A stretch of 64,000 nucleotides of DNA, from positions 434,001-498,000 of the forward strand of contig OZ241745.1 of the NCBI GenBank assembly GCA_965201115.1, read 5' to 3'. The notes under the pieces were generated by a model that was not told the DNA's origin, ran no database searches, and worked only from the letters and a program-made list of their open reading frames with translations. Positions 7,607 through 15,656 of the stretch are shown piece after piece. The DNA is from JANQOH01 sp965201115. Lineage in GTDB: Bacteria; Pseudomonadota; Alphaproteobacteria; UBA7887. The position numbers were made by a program, and so were the translations under genes. Positions within the stretch are counted from its first letter, which is position 1. Each line of letters begins with the position of its first letter.

Positions 7607-8632
7607 ATGCTCATTCTCGGCATTGAAACGAGTTGCGACGAAACGGCGGCGGCGCTGGTCGATTCGGGCGGGCGCATCCGGGCGAATGTCGTGCTTTCCC
7701 AACGGGCGGCGCATGCGCCCTACGGGGGGGTGGTGCCCGAGATTGCGGCGCGCAATCACCTGGCGCATCTGCCGGGGGCGGTGTCGGCGGCGCTGGAGGA
7801 GGCGGGGGCAGGGTTCGGCGATCTCGATGGGATCGCGGCGACCGCCGGGCCGGGGCTGATCGGGGGGGTCATGGTGGGGCTGACGATGGGCAAGGCCATC
7901 GCGGCGGCGCGGCGGCTGCCGTTTTCCGCGGTCAACCACCTGGAGGCGCACGCGCTCAGCGCGCGGCTGGCGGGGCGCGCGCCGTTTCCGTTCCTGCTGC
8001 TGCTGATGTCCGGAGGCCATTGCCAGTTCCTGGCGGTGCTCGGCGTCGGGCGCTACCGGCGCTACGGAACCACAATCGACGACGCCGTGGGCGAGGCGTT
8101 CGACAAGGCCGCGCGCCTGCTCGGCCTGGGCTATCCCGGCGGGCCGGCGGTGGAGCGGCTGGCCGCCGCGGGCGACCCCGCGCGGTTCGCCCTGCCGCGC
8201 CCGCTGGCGGGCCGGCCGGGCTGCGATTTTTCGTTCTCCGGCCTCAAGACCGCGCTGCGCCGCGCCGTCGAAACCCTGCCCGGCGCCGCGACCGGCGGCG
8301 ACCGCGCCGACCTGGCCGCGAGTTTCCAGGCCGCCGTCGCCGACATCGTGGAAGATCGCCTGCGCAACGCCGCCGCGCGTTTCCGCCGCGAGACCGGCGG
8401 ACGCCTTCTCGTGGCCGCCGGCGGCGTCGCGGCGAACGGCGCGCTGCGGCGCCGCCTCGGGCGCGTCGCCGCCGAGCTCGGCATGACGCTTTCCGCGCCG
8501 CCGCCCGAACTCTGCACCGACAACGGCGCGATGGTGGCGTGGGCGGGCATCGAACGCCTGGCCGCCGGCCTGCGCGATGCGCTCGACGCGCCGGCGCGCG
8601 CGCGCTGGCCGCTCGACCCGGAGGCGGCATGA
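7607..8632 (+). CDS. tsaD: tRNA N6-threonylcarbamoyladenosine transferase TsaD
   Basis: 341 residues, normal for TsaD (formerly Gcp), which transfers the threonylcarbamoyl group to A37 of ANN-decoding tRNAs in the cytoplasm together with TsaB and TsaE. It is an ASKHA-fold protein. The start motif GIETSCDETAAAL (residues 4-16), the metal-binding His pair in VNHLEAHALS (about 110-118), LMSGGHCQFL and the C-terminal DNGAMVAWAG are all present. The stop overlaps the gpsA start (ATGA at 8629-8632), so the two genes are translationally coupled. Start ATG 7607 is supported by the family N-terminus beginning only three residues before GIETS. Confidence 0.97.
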   Translation: MLILGIETSCDETAAALVDSGGRIRANVVLSQRAAHAPYGGVVPEIAARNHLAHLPGAVSAALEEAGAGFGDLDGIAATAGPGLIGGVMVGLTMGKAIAAARRLPFSAVNHLEAHALSARLAGRAPFPFLLLLMSGGHCQFLAVLGVGRYRRYGTTIDDAVGEAFDKAARLLGLGYPGGPAVERLAAAGDPARFALPRPLAGRPGCDFSFSGLKTALRRAVETLPGAATGGDRADLAASFQAAVADIVEDRLRNAAARFRRETGGRLLVAAGGVAANGALRRRLGRVAAELGMTLSAPPPELCTDNGAMVAWAGIERLAAGLRDALDAPARARWPLDPEAA

Positions 8633-9621
8633 CCGATATCGCCGTTCTCGGAGCCGGCGCGTGGGGAACGGCGCTCGCCATCCACGCGGCGCGGCGCGGA
8701 CATGCCGTGGAACTGTGGACGCGCCGCCCCGAACACGCCGCCGCGCTACGCGGGAAGCGCGAGAACGAGCGCTACCTTCCGGGCGCCGCGCTGCCGCCCG
8801 AAATCCGCGTGACCGACTGCCTCGCCCCCGCCGCGCCGGTCGTTCTGATGGCCGCGCCGGCGCAGGCGGCGCGCGCGGTTTGCGCCGCGCTGCGCGGCGG
8901 CGCGGCGGCGCGCGCCGAAATCATGATTTGCTGCAAGGGCGTCGAGCGCGGCAGCGGCGCGCTCATGAGCGAGGTTGTGCGCCAGACGCTGCCGCGCGCC
9001 CGCGTCGCCGTGCTGACCGGGCCAAGTTTCGCCGCCGAGGTCGCGGCGGGGAAACCCACCGCGGTCGCCATCGCCTGCGCCGACGAAGCCGCGGGGCGGC
9101 GGCTCGCGGCGCTGCTCGGCGGGCCGGCCTTCCGCCCATACTGGACGGCCGATGTCGCGGGCGCGCAGGTCGGCGGCGCGGCGAAAAACGTCATCGCCAT
9201 CGCCTGCGGCATTGCCGACGGGCGCGGCTACGGCGAAAACGCGCGCGCCGCGCTGATTACGCGCGGGCTGGCGGAGATGGCGCGGCTCGCCGCCGCGCTC
9301 GGCGGCCGCCCGGAAACGCTGGCCGGGCTTTCGGGCCTCGGCGATCTGACGCTTACCTGCACCAGCCGGCAGTCGCGGAACTACGCTTTCGGCATCGAGA
9401 TCGGCGCGGGCGCGGACGTCGCCCGCGCGCGCAAGGGCCGGCGCGCGGTGGTCGAGGGGGTCGCCAGCGCCGGGGCGGTCGCCGCGCTCGCCCGCGCGCG
9501 CGGCGTCGATATGCCCATCGCGCGCGCCGTCGACGCCGTGCTCAACCGCGGCGCGGATCTCGGCGACGCCGTCAGCGGCCTGCTCGCGCGGCCCTGGCGC
9601 GCGGAAACCGGGCCGGCGTAA
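8629..9621 (+). CDS. gpsA: Glycerol-3-phosphate dehydrogenase [NAD(P)+]
   Basis: 330 residues. Reduces dihydroxyacetone phosphate to sn-glycerol 3-phosphate, the backbone of membrane phospholipids. The N-terminal Rossmann fold begins at GAGAWGTALA (residues 8-17). LTGPSFAAEVAAGKPTA, the catalytic Lys in GGAAKNVIAIACG and LSGLGDLTLTC are all family signatures. The ATG at 8629 overlaps the tsaD stop. A longer frame reading back to 7633 is a shadow of tsaD. The gene converges on dapD with only about 15 bp between the stops. Confidence 0.96.
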   Translation: MTDIAVLGAGAWGTALAIHAARRGHAVELWTRRPEHAAALRGKRENERYLPGAALPPEIRVTDCLAPAAPVVLMAAPAQAARAVCAALRGGAAARAEIMICCKGVERGSGALMSEVVRQTLPRARVAVLTGPSFAAEVAAGKPTAVAIACADEAAGRRLAALLGGPAFRPYWTADVAGAQVGGAAKNVIAIACGIADGRGYGENARAALITRGLAEMARLAAALGGRPETLAGLSGLGDLTLTCTSRQSRNYAFGIEIGAGADVARARKGRRAVVEGVASAGAVAALARARGVDMPIARAVDAVLNRGADLGDAVSGLLARPWRAETGPA

Positions 9622-9636
9622 TGCGCGGCGCTTCGA

Positions 9637-10464
9637 TTAATCGCGCAAGAGGTCGTTGATGGACGTCCGCGCGCGCGTGCGCTCATCGACGCGCTTGACG
9701 ATGACGGCGCAATAGAGCGCCGGTCCTCCGCCGGCCGCCGGCAGGCTTCCGGGCACGACCACCGCGCGCGCCGGCACGCGCCCGCGGACGATCTCGCCGG
9801 TCGCGCGATCGACGATCTTCGTGGAAGCGCCGATATATACGCCCATCGCCAGCACCGCGCCGGTCTCGACGATGACGCCTTCGGCGACCTCCGACCGCGC
9901 GCCGATAAAGCAGTCGTCCTCGACGATCACCGGGTCGGCCTGAAGCGGCTCGAGCACGCCGCCGATGCCCGCGCCGCCGGAAATGTGGCAGTTGCGCCCG
10001 ATCTGCGCGCAGCTGCCCACCGTGGCCCAGGTGTCGATCATCGTGCCCGAATCGATACGGGCGCCGAGATTGACGAAGCACGGCATCAGCACGACGCCCG
10101 GCGCGACATGGGCCGAACGGCGCACCATGCAGCCCGGCACGGCGCGGAACCCGGCCTCGCGGAAACGCGCGGCCGTCCAGCCGCGGAACTTGGAATCGAC
10201 CTTGTCCCACCACGCCGCGCCGCCGGGGCCGCCCGTTTGCGTCGTCATGTCGTTGAGGCGGAACGAGAGCAGCACCGCCTTCTTCAACCATTGGTTGACG
10301 CGCCAAGCGCCGTCGATCTTTTCCGCTACGCGGAAGCGGCCGCCGTCGAGCCCGTCCAGCGCGGCGTCCACCGCGTCGCGCGCCGGGCCGCGGGACGATG
10401 GATCGAGCGATTCGCGCTCGTCCCAGGCCGCCTCGACCGCCGCTTCCAGGGCGCTGCCGGTCAT
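9637..10464 (-). CDS. dapD: 2,3,4,5-tetrahydropyridine-2,6-dicarboxylate N-succinyltransferase
   Basis: 275 residues, the usual DapD length. Succinylates tetrahydrodipicolinate in the succinylase branch of lysine and meso-diaminopimelate synthesis. An N-terminal helical domain carries FRVAEKIDGAWRVNQWLKKA. A left-handed beta-helix of hexapeptide repeats follows, with GARIDSGTMIDTWATVGSCA, HISGGAGIGGVLEP and EDDCFIGARSEV. Start ATG 10464 overlaps the stop of the upstream nucleotidase gene (ATGA), and GGAGGAC lies a few bases before it. A frame fusing dapD with upstream sequence to 11472 was rejected because the N-terminal extension is shadow sequence of the nucleotidase gene. Confidence 0.96.
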   Translation of the reverse strand: MTGSALEAAVEAAWDERESLDPSSRGPARDAVDAALDGLDGGRFRVAEKIDGAWRVNQWLKKAVLLSFRLNDMTTQTGGPGGAAWWDKVDSKFRGWTAARFREAGFRAVPGCMVRRSAHVAPGVVLMPCFVNLGARIDSGTMIDTWATVGSCAQIGRNCHISGGAGIGGVLEPLQADPVIVEDDCFIGARSEVAEGVIVETGAVLAMGVYIGASTKIVDRATGEIVRGRVPARAVVVPGSLPAAGGGPALYCAVIVKRVDERTRARTSINDLLRD

Positions 10465-11162
10465 ACTTGTCCTCCGTGGTTCGGGGTTTCGCGCGCGAGC
10501 CGCGCGGCGAGGCCGGCGAGCCAGCCGTCGAGGCGCTCGACCGTGTGGTCCGCGCCCGCCACAGGCGCGTCGCGCCCGTTGCGCATCCACACGGTCACCA
10601 TCCCGCGCGCCGCGGCCGGCGCCAGATTGGCCAGCGAATCCTCGAAAAACGCCGCGCGGACGGCGTCGATTCCGTGGCGTTCGATCAGCCGGTCGTAGGG
10701 CTGATCGAACGGCTTGGGCACAAAGCCCGCCGCCGCGATGTCGAACACCGCATCGAAGCGGTCCGCGATCCCGAGCCGGTCCAGAACGCGCTCCGCATGG
10801 CTCGCCGAGCCGTTGGTGAAGACCATCTTGCGCCCCGGCAGCGCCGCCAGCGCCGCCGCCAGCGCCGGCGCGGGCTCCAGCACGGAATGATCGATGTCGT
10901 GGACGTAATCGAGAAACGACGCGGGGTCGATCCCGTGCCGCAAGGCAAGGCCGCGCATGGTGGTGCCGTAGGTTCGGAAATAGTCCTTCTGCATCGCGCG
11001 CGCGGCCGCCGGCTCCAGATCGAGCGCTTTCGCGATGTAATCGCGCATGCGGACGTCGATCTGGCCGAACAGGTTGGATTCGATGGGGTAGAGCGTGTTG
11101 TCGAGGTCGAATATCCAGCAATCGACCCCGCCCAGCCGCCCCAGCGGCGCCGCAGGTTCCAT
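10461..11162 (-). CDS. Pyrimidine 5'-nucleotidase, HAD superfamily
   Basis: 233 residues of the HAD phosphatase group related to yeast SDT1 and PHM8. Motif I is WIFDLDNTLYP (residues about 16-26, nucleophile Asp). The cap domain contains YFRTYGTTMRGL. Motif II lies in FTNGSASHAERVL, the motif III Lys in PKPFDQPYDRL and motif IV in FFEDSLANL. It probably dephosphorylates nucleoside monophosphates. The gene precedes dapD and overlaps it by 4 bp, an arrangement seen in other alphaproteobacteria. A decayed piece of a second copy lies at 11735-11860. Confidence 0.85.
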   Translation of the reverse strand: MEPAAPLGRLGGVDCWIFDLDNTLYPIESNLFGQIDVRMRDYIAKALDLEPAAARAMQKDYFRTYGTTMRGLALRHGIDPASFLDYVHDIDHSVLEPAPALAAALAALPGRKMVFTNGSASHAERVLDRLGIADRFDAVFDIAAAGFVPKPFDQPYDRLIERHGIDAVRAAFFEDSLANLAPAAARGMVTVWMRNGRDAPVAGADHTVERLDGWLAGLAARLARETPNHGGQV

Positions 11163-11280
11163 GCCCGCATCGTGCCCCGCCCCGCGCGGGGAAGCAAGGC
11201 GCCCCGGGACCGCCGGCGCGCGCGCCGCCCCGCGCGCCAGCGCGGCGCGCCGAAACAGGGTTGCATTGCCGGGTGCGGCG

Positions 11281-11590
11281 GGCTATACGCCATCGTATGA
11301 GCGATCCCCATTTCGATACGCTGCGAACGACGCGCAACCTCGAGGCCGCCGGCATCGAGCCGGCGCACGCGGAAGCCATCACGGTTGCCTTGCGCGACGC
11401 CGTAACCGGCGGCGTCGCCACCAAGGCCGATATCGCGCGCCTTGAAGACAAGATGGGGAATCTCGAAGACAAGATGGAGAATTACGTAACCAAGGCAGAC
11501 CTTTACCGCGCCCTGTGGATACAGTCCGGGGCCATGATCGCCGCGATGACCGCCTTGGCGGGGGCGGCCTTCGCCTTGGCCGAACTGCTG
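11281..11590 (+). repeat. Duplicated DUF1640 segment, copy 1
   Basis: A 310-bp segment that matches 11909-12218. From the start codon to codon 95 I count a single nucleotide difference (C/T giving Ala/Val). The matching region also extends upstream through GGGTTGCATTGCCG with several differences. Downstream of the repeat the last five codons diverge. Confidence 0.85.
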
Positions 11591-11605
11591 GGCAGGGGCG
11601 GCTGA
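11297..11605 (+). CDS. DUF1640/CCDC90-like coiled-coil membrane protein, copy 1
   Basis: 102 residues. The N-terminal part is LEAAGIEPAHAEAITVALRD, a predicted amphipathic helix (about residues 16-38). A coiled coil with the repeated unit LEDKMGNLEDKMENY follows (residues 51-65), then one transmembrane helix near the C-terminus (SGAMIAAMTALAGAAFALAE). This is the organisation of the DUF1640 family, related to the mitochondrial CCDC90/MCUR1 proteins, whose bacterial role is unclear. The start at 11297 is the first ATG and is shared by both copies. The gene diverges from the nucleotidase gene. Confidence 0.7.
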   Translation: MSDPHFDTLRTTRNLEAAGIEPAHAEAITVALRDAVTGGVATKADIARLEDKMGNLEDKMENYVTKADLYRALWIQSGAMIAAMTALAGAAFALAELLGRGG

Positions 11606-11734
11606 CGCGCCTTCGCGCCGCGAATCGCCGCCTCGCTCGCGCTCGACAGCCCGGAGCGGTAGCGAACCGGCGCGCGAGCGGCATGCAGCCGCGGCGCCTG
11701 CGGCCTCGGCGCCCGTGCCGGCCGCGTCGATGGT

Positions 11735-11860
11735 CGCGGGCGAGGGGCTGGACAGCGAATCCTTGAAGACGGCTACGCACAGGGCGTCGATACCGAGGCG
11801 GTCGCGGAGCCGGTCGAACGGCTTCGGCGCGAAGCCCACCGCGGCGCGGCCGGCAACGCC
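11735..11860 (-). pseudogene. Decayed fragment of the HAD nucleotidase gene
   Basis: On the minus strand the codons read GFAPKPFDRLRDRLGIDALCV then VFKDSLSSPSPAT. This corresponds to GFVPKPFDQPYDRLIERHGIDAVR and FFEDSLANLAPAA of the intact gene at 10461. Neither a start nor the catalytic motif I region is present. It shows that the segment from the nucleotidase gene to the DUF1640 gene was once duplicated in tandem. Confidence 0.6.
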
Positions 11861-11908
11861 GACTGCGCGGCGCGGCGCCGAAAGAGGGTTGCATTGCCGC
11901 GCGCTGCG

Positions 11909-12218
11909 GGCTATACTCCGTCGTATGAGCGATCCCCATTTCGATACGCTGCGAACGACGCGCAACCTCGAGGCCGCCGGCATCGAGCCGGCGCACGCGG
12001 AAGCCATCACGGTTGCCTTGCGCGACGCCGTAACCGGCGGCGTCGCCACCAAGGCCGATATCGCGCGCCTTGAAGACAAGATGGGGAATCTCGAAGACAA
12101 GATGGAGAATTACGTAACCAAGGCAGACCTTTACCGCGCCCTGTGGATACAGTCCGGGGTCATGATCGCCGCGATGACCGCCTTGGCGGGGGCGGCCTTC
12201 GCCTTGGCCGAACTGCTG
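11909..12218 (+). repeat. Duplicated DUF1640 segment, copy 2
   Basis: Second copy of the 310-bp repeat. It is nearly identical to copy 1 across the coding part, although the nucleotidase remnant between the copies has diverged strongly. That contrast points to gene conversion or to separate, recent movement of the DUF1640 unit. Confidence 0.85.
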
Positions 12219-12233
12219 AGCACAGGTGGCTGA
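11925..12233 (+). CDS. DUF1640/CCDC90-like coiled-coil membrane protein, copy 2
   Basis: 102 residues, identical to copy 1 except for Ala to Val within the membrane helix and the last residues (LSTGG instead of LGRGG). Same coiled coil and C-terminal membrane segment. The longer frame starting at 11715 was rejected because it runs through the nucleotidase remnant. Nothing links it functionally to the neighbours. The 163 bp after it, up to the DUF262 gene, shows no gene. Confidence 0.7.
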   Translation: MSDPHFDTLRTTRNLEAAGIEPAHAEAITVALRDAVTGGVATKADIARLEDKMGNLEDKMENYVTKADLYRALWIQSGVMIAAMTALAGAAFALAELLSTGG

Positions 12234-12396
12234 AGCGTCTTTACCCGGCGAATCGGCGCGCGCTCATGCTTAAGCGCGCAAAGCGGTATAGATAGCGGAA
12301 CAATAAGCGGGGACAGGAGATAGCGGCCGGCTTTGCGAATGCGCTTGTTTCTTGCAAGAGCCATCTACGCATGAAATGGGCACGACGGTTTAGAGT

Positions 12397-13785
12397 TCAA
12401 ACGTCGGGAATTGCGGGATCAATTTGACGAGACCACCATTGACCGAATTCCTCCACGTCGTTTTCATTCCTCGGATGGCAGTCTTTATGCATCAAAGCCG
12501 CGTTAACAATGTCGGTTGTGCCTCCTTGCGCGTGCGGCTTCACATGGTGTATATGGCAGTCATCCCAACTCGTCTTGTGGTCCTTGCCGCTCATTCGACA
12601 CCATTGACACATCTCTCGATCACGGAAAAACACAATCTTACGTTCCAAGTCAGTGAATTGTCGGTTCCTGACTTTCTTTTTTGACCCGATCAGGCTCAAC
12701 ATTTTCTCAGCAAAAAACGCATGTCTGCGCCGAATCGTGCTTGCAGTATCCGACTGTGTAGAAGTCCACCGCCCGTACTCCTCGTAATATTCGGCATATT
12801 CGCTACGATTGCTCTTTTTCGCGGCATCCGCGGCCTTCCTGCGCCTTGTCTCGAATTCATGCAGGCTTCTTGCCAAATTATCTTCCCATGTACCGGAAAC
12901 ATAATCCTGTACTAATGAATCTACAAGCAGCACAGAGTGAATTATATAATGTCCCGGGATAGTCGGTTTATCCTCAATTGCGGTGTGTAGTTCTTTGCAA
13001 ACTCGTAAAAACGCCCGGGCTTCATCCGATTCGCGATCGAAACCTACTTGAGCGTGGTAGAACGCGTCTATGTTCGCCGACTTAATGTCGCAAAATTTTG
13101 CTCTCGTTCGCACATTCCACAATAGCATGAATGCCTGCGCTACCAATTGCCGTCGCCGGCTTTCATTTGCCATACTACGAATCCTCTTGAACAAGGGATC
13201 TCCGGGCCACTTCGGCACGCCGCCTTTTCCACCCACGGACAGAACAAATTCCGTAAAATTGCCGGGCCAGGAATCCCTCTTGTCTTGAGGTGTCAAGGGG
13301 GTCCCTCCCTGCAGTCGTATAAACAGATCTCTGATAGCGTTCTTATTCTCCGTGCTTATGTCGTACACGACTACTTCTTGACTTAACAGTTTCTCCCGCA
13401 TGTCTTCGGATAACTCGCCAAAACGTTTCCCGCCCCACGGACATGCGGTATCCTTGACGAAATTAGGGAACCTGAATCCAGACTCGTCGGCCGGATCCAC
13501 GAGCGCAAATTCGCCTTCGCTATAGCCATATATGGCATCGATGCGTTGTTGCCCGTCCACGATGTCGAAGGATTCGCTCTTGAGCGTACCTGCCGCTCGC
13601 TCGATCTTGTGAAGATAAAACGCCGGTATCGAGTACCCGCGCATAATGGAGTCGATAAACATGCACTTCTGCATGCTTGTCCACCGTAGCCCACGCTGAT
13701 ATTCCGGGTTGACCTGCAGAAAGTTTTCCTTCTTGAGTTCTACCAGATCACGAACCGTCCAATCGGTTCTAACGTTTATTTTCAT
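12397..13785 (-). CDS. DUF262 and HNH domain protein (GmrSD-like)
   Basis: 462 residues. N-terminal DUF262 domain (residues 1 to about 230) with YQRGLRWTSMQKCMFIDSI and the hallmark DIVDGQQRIDAI near residue 75, a ParB-like nucleotide-binding motif. The C-terminal 90 residues form an HNH nuclease: CQWCRMSGKDH, then CHIHHVKPHAQGGTTD and HKDCHPRN. GmrS/GmrD of type IV restriction and the BrxU defence protein combine DUF262 with nuclease domains, so cleavage of modified or foreign DNA is the likely role. The gene is visibly AT-richer and uses more AT-ending codons than its neighbours, a sign of transfer. It stands alone. The start at 13785 fits the conserved N-terminus. Confidence 0.8.
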   Translation of the reverse strand: MKINVRTDWTVRDLVELKKENFLQVNPEYQRGLRWTSMQKCMFIDSIMRGYSIPAFYLHKIERAAGTLKSESFDIVDGQQRIDAIYGYSEGEFALVDPADESGFRFPNFVKDTACPWGGKRFGELSEDMREKLLSQEVVVYDISTENKNAIRDLFIRLQGGTPLTPQDKRDSWPGNFTEFVLSVGGKGGVPKWPGDPLFKRIRSMANESRRRQLVAQAFMLLWNVRTRAKFCDIKSANIDAFYHAQVGFDRESDEARAFLRVCKELHTAIEDKPTIPGHYIIHSVLLVDSLVQDYVSGTWEDNLARSLHEFETRRRKAADAAKKSNRSEYAEYYEEYGRWTSTQSDTASTIRRRHAFFAEKMLSLIGSKKKVRNRQFTDLERKIVFFRDREMCQWCRMSGKDHKTSWDDCHIHHVKPHAQGGTTDIVNAALMHKDCHPRNENDVEEFGQWWSRQIDPAIPDV

Positions 13786-14054
13786 CGAAGTTGTCCTCCC
13801 GTGGTTTACACGGCACCGTGTGGCAACCGATTACGAGTTTGTGTCGGGCGACGCCCGCCAATACCGGCACCCCAAGGCGCGCTCTGAGTAACGTGCGCAG
13901 AGCGTACAGCATGCGCGCGGCCGGCGCAAGGCGAATCCGTCGCTTCGGGCAGAAAAATCGCAGTGGTCAGCTATGGCTTGGTCGAATGCGATTGCGCGCG
14001 CAGCGAGCGCGGCTATCATGGCCTGCTACGGAAACCGGCGAAGGGGGCAAGCAC

Positions 14055-14780
14055 GTGAGACTGGCGGGGAAGACGGCGCTGATTACGGCGGCGGGGCAGG
14101 GGATCGGGCGCGCGAGCGCGGAGGCATTTATCGCCGAGGGCGCGCGCGTGTTCGCGACCGATATCGACGCGGGCAAGCTCGCGGGGCTGGAGGGCGCGGA
14201 ATGCTTCGCGCTCGACGTCACCGACCGGGCGTCGATCGCCGCGGCGCGCGAGCGCGCGGGACCGGTCGATATCCTGTTCAACTGCGCCGGCTACGTCGCG
14301 GTCGGCACGGTGCTCGAATGCGAACCCGACGACTGGGACCGCTCGTTCGCGATCAATGTGCGCTCGATGTACGACACGATTCGCGCATGGCTGCCGGGCA
14401 TGATCGAGCGCGGCGGCGGGCGCATCGTCAACATGGCGTCGGTGGCGAGTGCGCTGAAAGGCATCCGCAGCCGCGCCGCCTACGGCGCTACCAAGGCGGC
14501 GGTGATCGGCCTGACCAAATCGGTGGCTGCCGACTATATCGACCGCGGAATCGCTTGTAACGCCGTATGCCCCGGCACGGTCGATACACCGTCGCTGGCG
14601 GAGCGCATCGCGGCGTTCGACGACCCGGTCGCCGCGCGGGCGGATTTCGTCGCCCGGCAGCCGATGGGCCGGCTTGCCGAGGCGCGCGAGATCGCGAAAC
14701 TGGTCGTGTATCTCGCGTCCGACGAGGCGGCCTTCGTGACCGGGCAGGCGTTCGCGATCGACGGCGGCATCACCATCTAG
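14055..14780 (+). CDS. SDR dehydrogenase, DHRS6/2-keto-3-deoxy-L-fuconate type
   Basis: 241 residues from GTG at 14055, with AAGGGGG eight bases upstream. An ATG at 13791 in the same frame reads through non-coding DNA and was rejected. The Rossmann motif is TAAGQGIGRASAEAF (residues about 10-25). The active site is NMASVASALKG with Ser, then YGATKAA with Tyr and Lys. VAADYIDRGIACNAVCPGTVDTPSL matches the DHRS6 group almost word for word. In bacteria this group oxidises 2-keto-3-deoxy sugar acids with NAD+. The next gene, an FAH-family hydrolase, would cleave the diketo product, so the pair supports a fuconate or rhamnonate-type route. Confidence 0.85.
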   Translation: MRLAGKTALITAAGQGIGRASAEAFIAEGARVFATDIDAGKLAGLEGAECFALDVTDRASIAAARERAGPVDILFNCAGYVAVGTVLECEPDDWDRSFAINVRSMYDTIRAWLPGMIERGGGRIVNMASVASALKGIRSRAAYGATKAAVIGLTKSVAADYIDRGIACNAVCPGTVDTPSLAERIAAFDDPVAARADFVARQPMGRLAEAREIAKLVVYLASDEAAFVTGQAFAIDGGITI

Positions 14781-14804
14781 GCTACCCAAGGGGGGAGGCA
14801 TCGC

Positions 14805-15656
14805 ATGAAACTGGTTCGCTACGGCAGTCCCGGCGAGGAAAAGCCGGGCCTCATCGACGATTCCGGCGCGCTGCGCGACCTGAGCGCGCGCGTGGCCGAC
14901 ATAACGCCCGCCGATCTGACGCCGGAAGGGCTTGAGCGGCTGCGGCTTCACGCGGCGGGGGACCTGCCGGCTGTCGGGGGCGCGCCGCGCCTCGGCGTGC
15001 CGTGGGCGCCCGTGGGCAAGATCATGTGCATCGGCCTCAACTATGTCGATCACGCGAAGGAGACGGGCTCGCCGATCCCCGGGGAGCCGATACTGTTTCT
15101 CAAGGCGAACAGCGCGCTGACCGGCCCCAACGACACGGTGCGCATGCCGAAGGACTCGAAAAAGTCCGACTGGGAGGTGGAGCTCGGCGTTGTCATCGGT
15201 ACGGCGGCGAACAACATATCCGAGGCCGACGCCCTCGATTGCGTGGCGGGCTATTGCGTCGTGAACGACGTCTCGGAGCGCGAATGGCAGATGGAGCACG
15301 GCCCGACCTGGACGAAGGGCAAGAGCTGCGACACGTTCTGCCCCATCGGCCCGTGGCTCGTAACCGCCGACGAAGTTCCCGATCCGCAAAACCTCGGCAT
15401 GTGGCTCGACGTCAACGGCGCGCGCCGCCAGACGGGCAACACAAACACGATGATTTTCGGCGTCGCCGCGCTGATAGCCTATCTGTCGCGGATGATGACG
15501 CTGCATCCGGGCGACGTAATATCGACCGGCACGCCGCCGGGCGTCGGCGCGGGCTTCAAGCCGCCGGTGTTTCTCAAGGACGGCGACGTCATGACCCTCG
15601 GCATCGACGGCTTGGGCGAGCAACGCCAGCCGGTGGAGGCGTGGCGCCCCATGTGA
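14805..15656 (+). CDS. Fumarylacetoacetate hydrolase family protein
   Basis: 283 residues, ATG at 14805 with GGGGGGAGG upstream. An N-terminal small domain is followed by the FAH fold from about residue 70: IMCIGLNYVDHAKETGSPIP, then SDWEVELGVVIG with metal-binding Glu residues, GYCVVNDVSEREWQ, and MMTLHPGDVISTGTPPGVG. Closest in character to ureidoglycolate lyase-like and 2,4-diketo-3-deoxy-sugar-acid hydrolases. Its place 24 bp after a DHRS6-type dehydrogenase favours the latter: hydrolysis of a diketo acid to pyruvate plus a hydroxy acid. Mg2+ or Mn2+ is expected. Confidence 0.85.
   Translation: MKLVRYGSPGEEKPGLIDDSGALRDLSARVADITPADLTPEGLERLRLHAAGDLPAVGGAPRLGVPWAPVGKIMCIGLNYVDHAKETGSPIPGEPILFLKANSALTGPNDTVRMPKDSKKSDWEVELGVVIGTAANNISEADALDCVAGYCVVNDVSEREWQMEHGPTWTKGKSCDTFCPIGPWLVTADEVPDPQNLGMWLDVNGARRQTGNTNTMIFGVAALIAYLSRMMTLHPGDVISTGTPPGVGAGFKPPVFLKDGDVMTLGIDGLGEQRQPVEAWRPM

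Noticed and set aside
9637..11472. A fusion of dapD with an upstream protein
   Set aside because: The N-terminal extension is an out-of-frame shadow of the HAD nucleotidase gene. dapD has its own ATG and ribosome binding site at 10464.
11715..11924. N-terminal extension of the second DUF1640 gene
   Set aside because: The extended frame runs antisense through the nucleotidase remnant, and copy 1 starts at the equivalent internal ATG.
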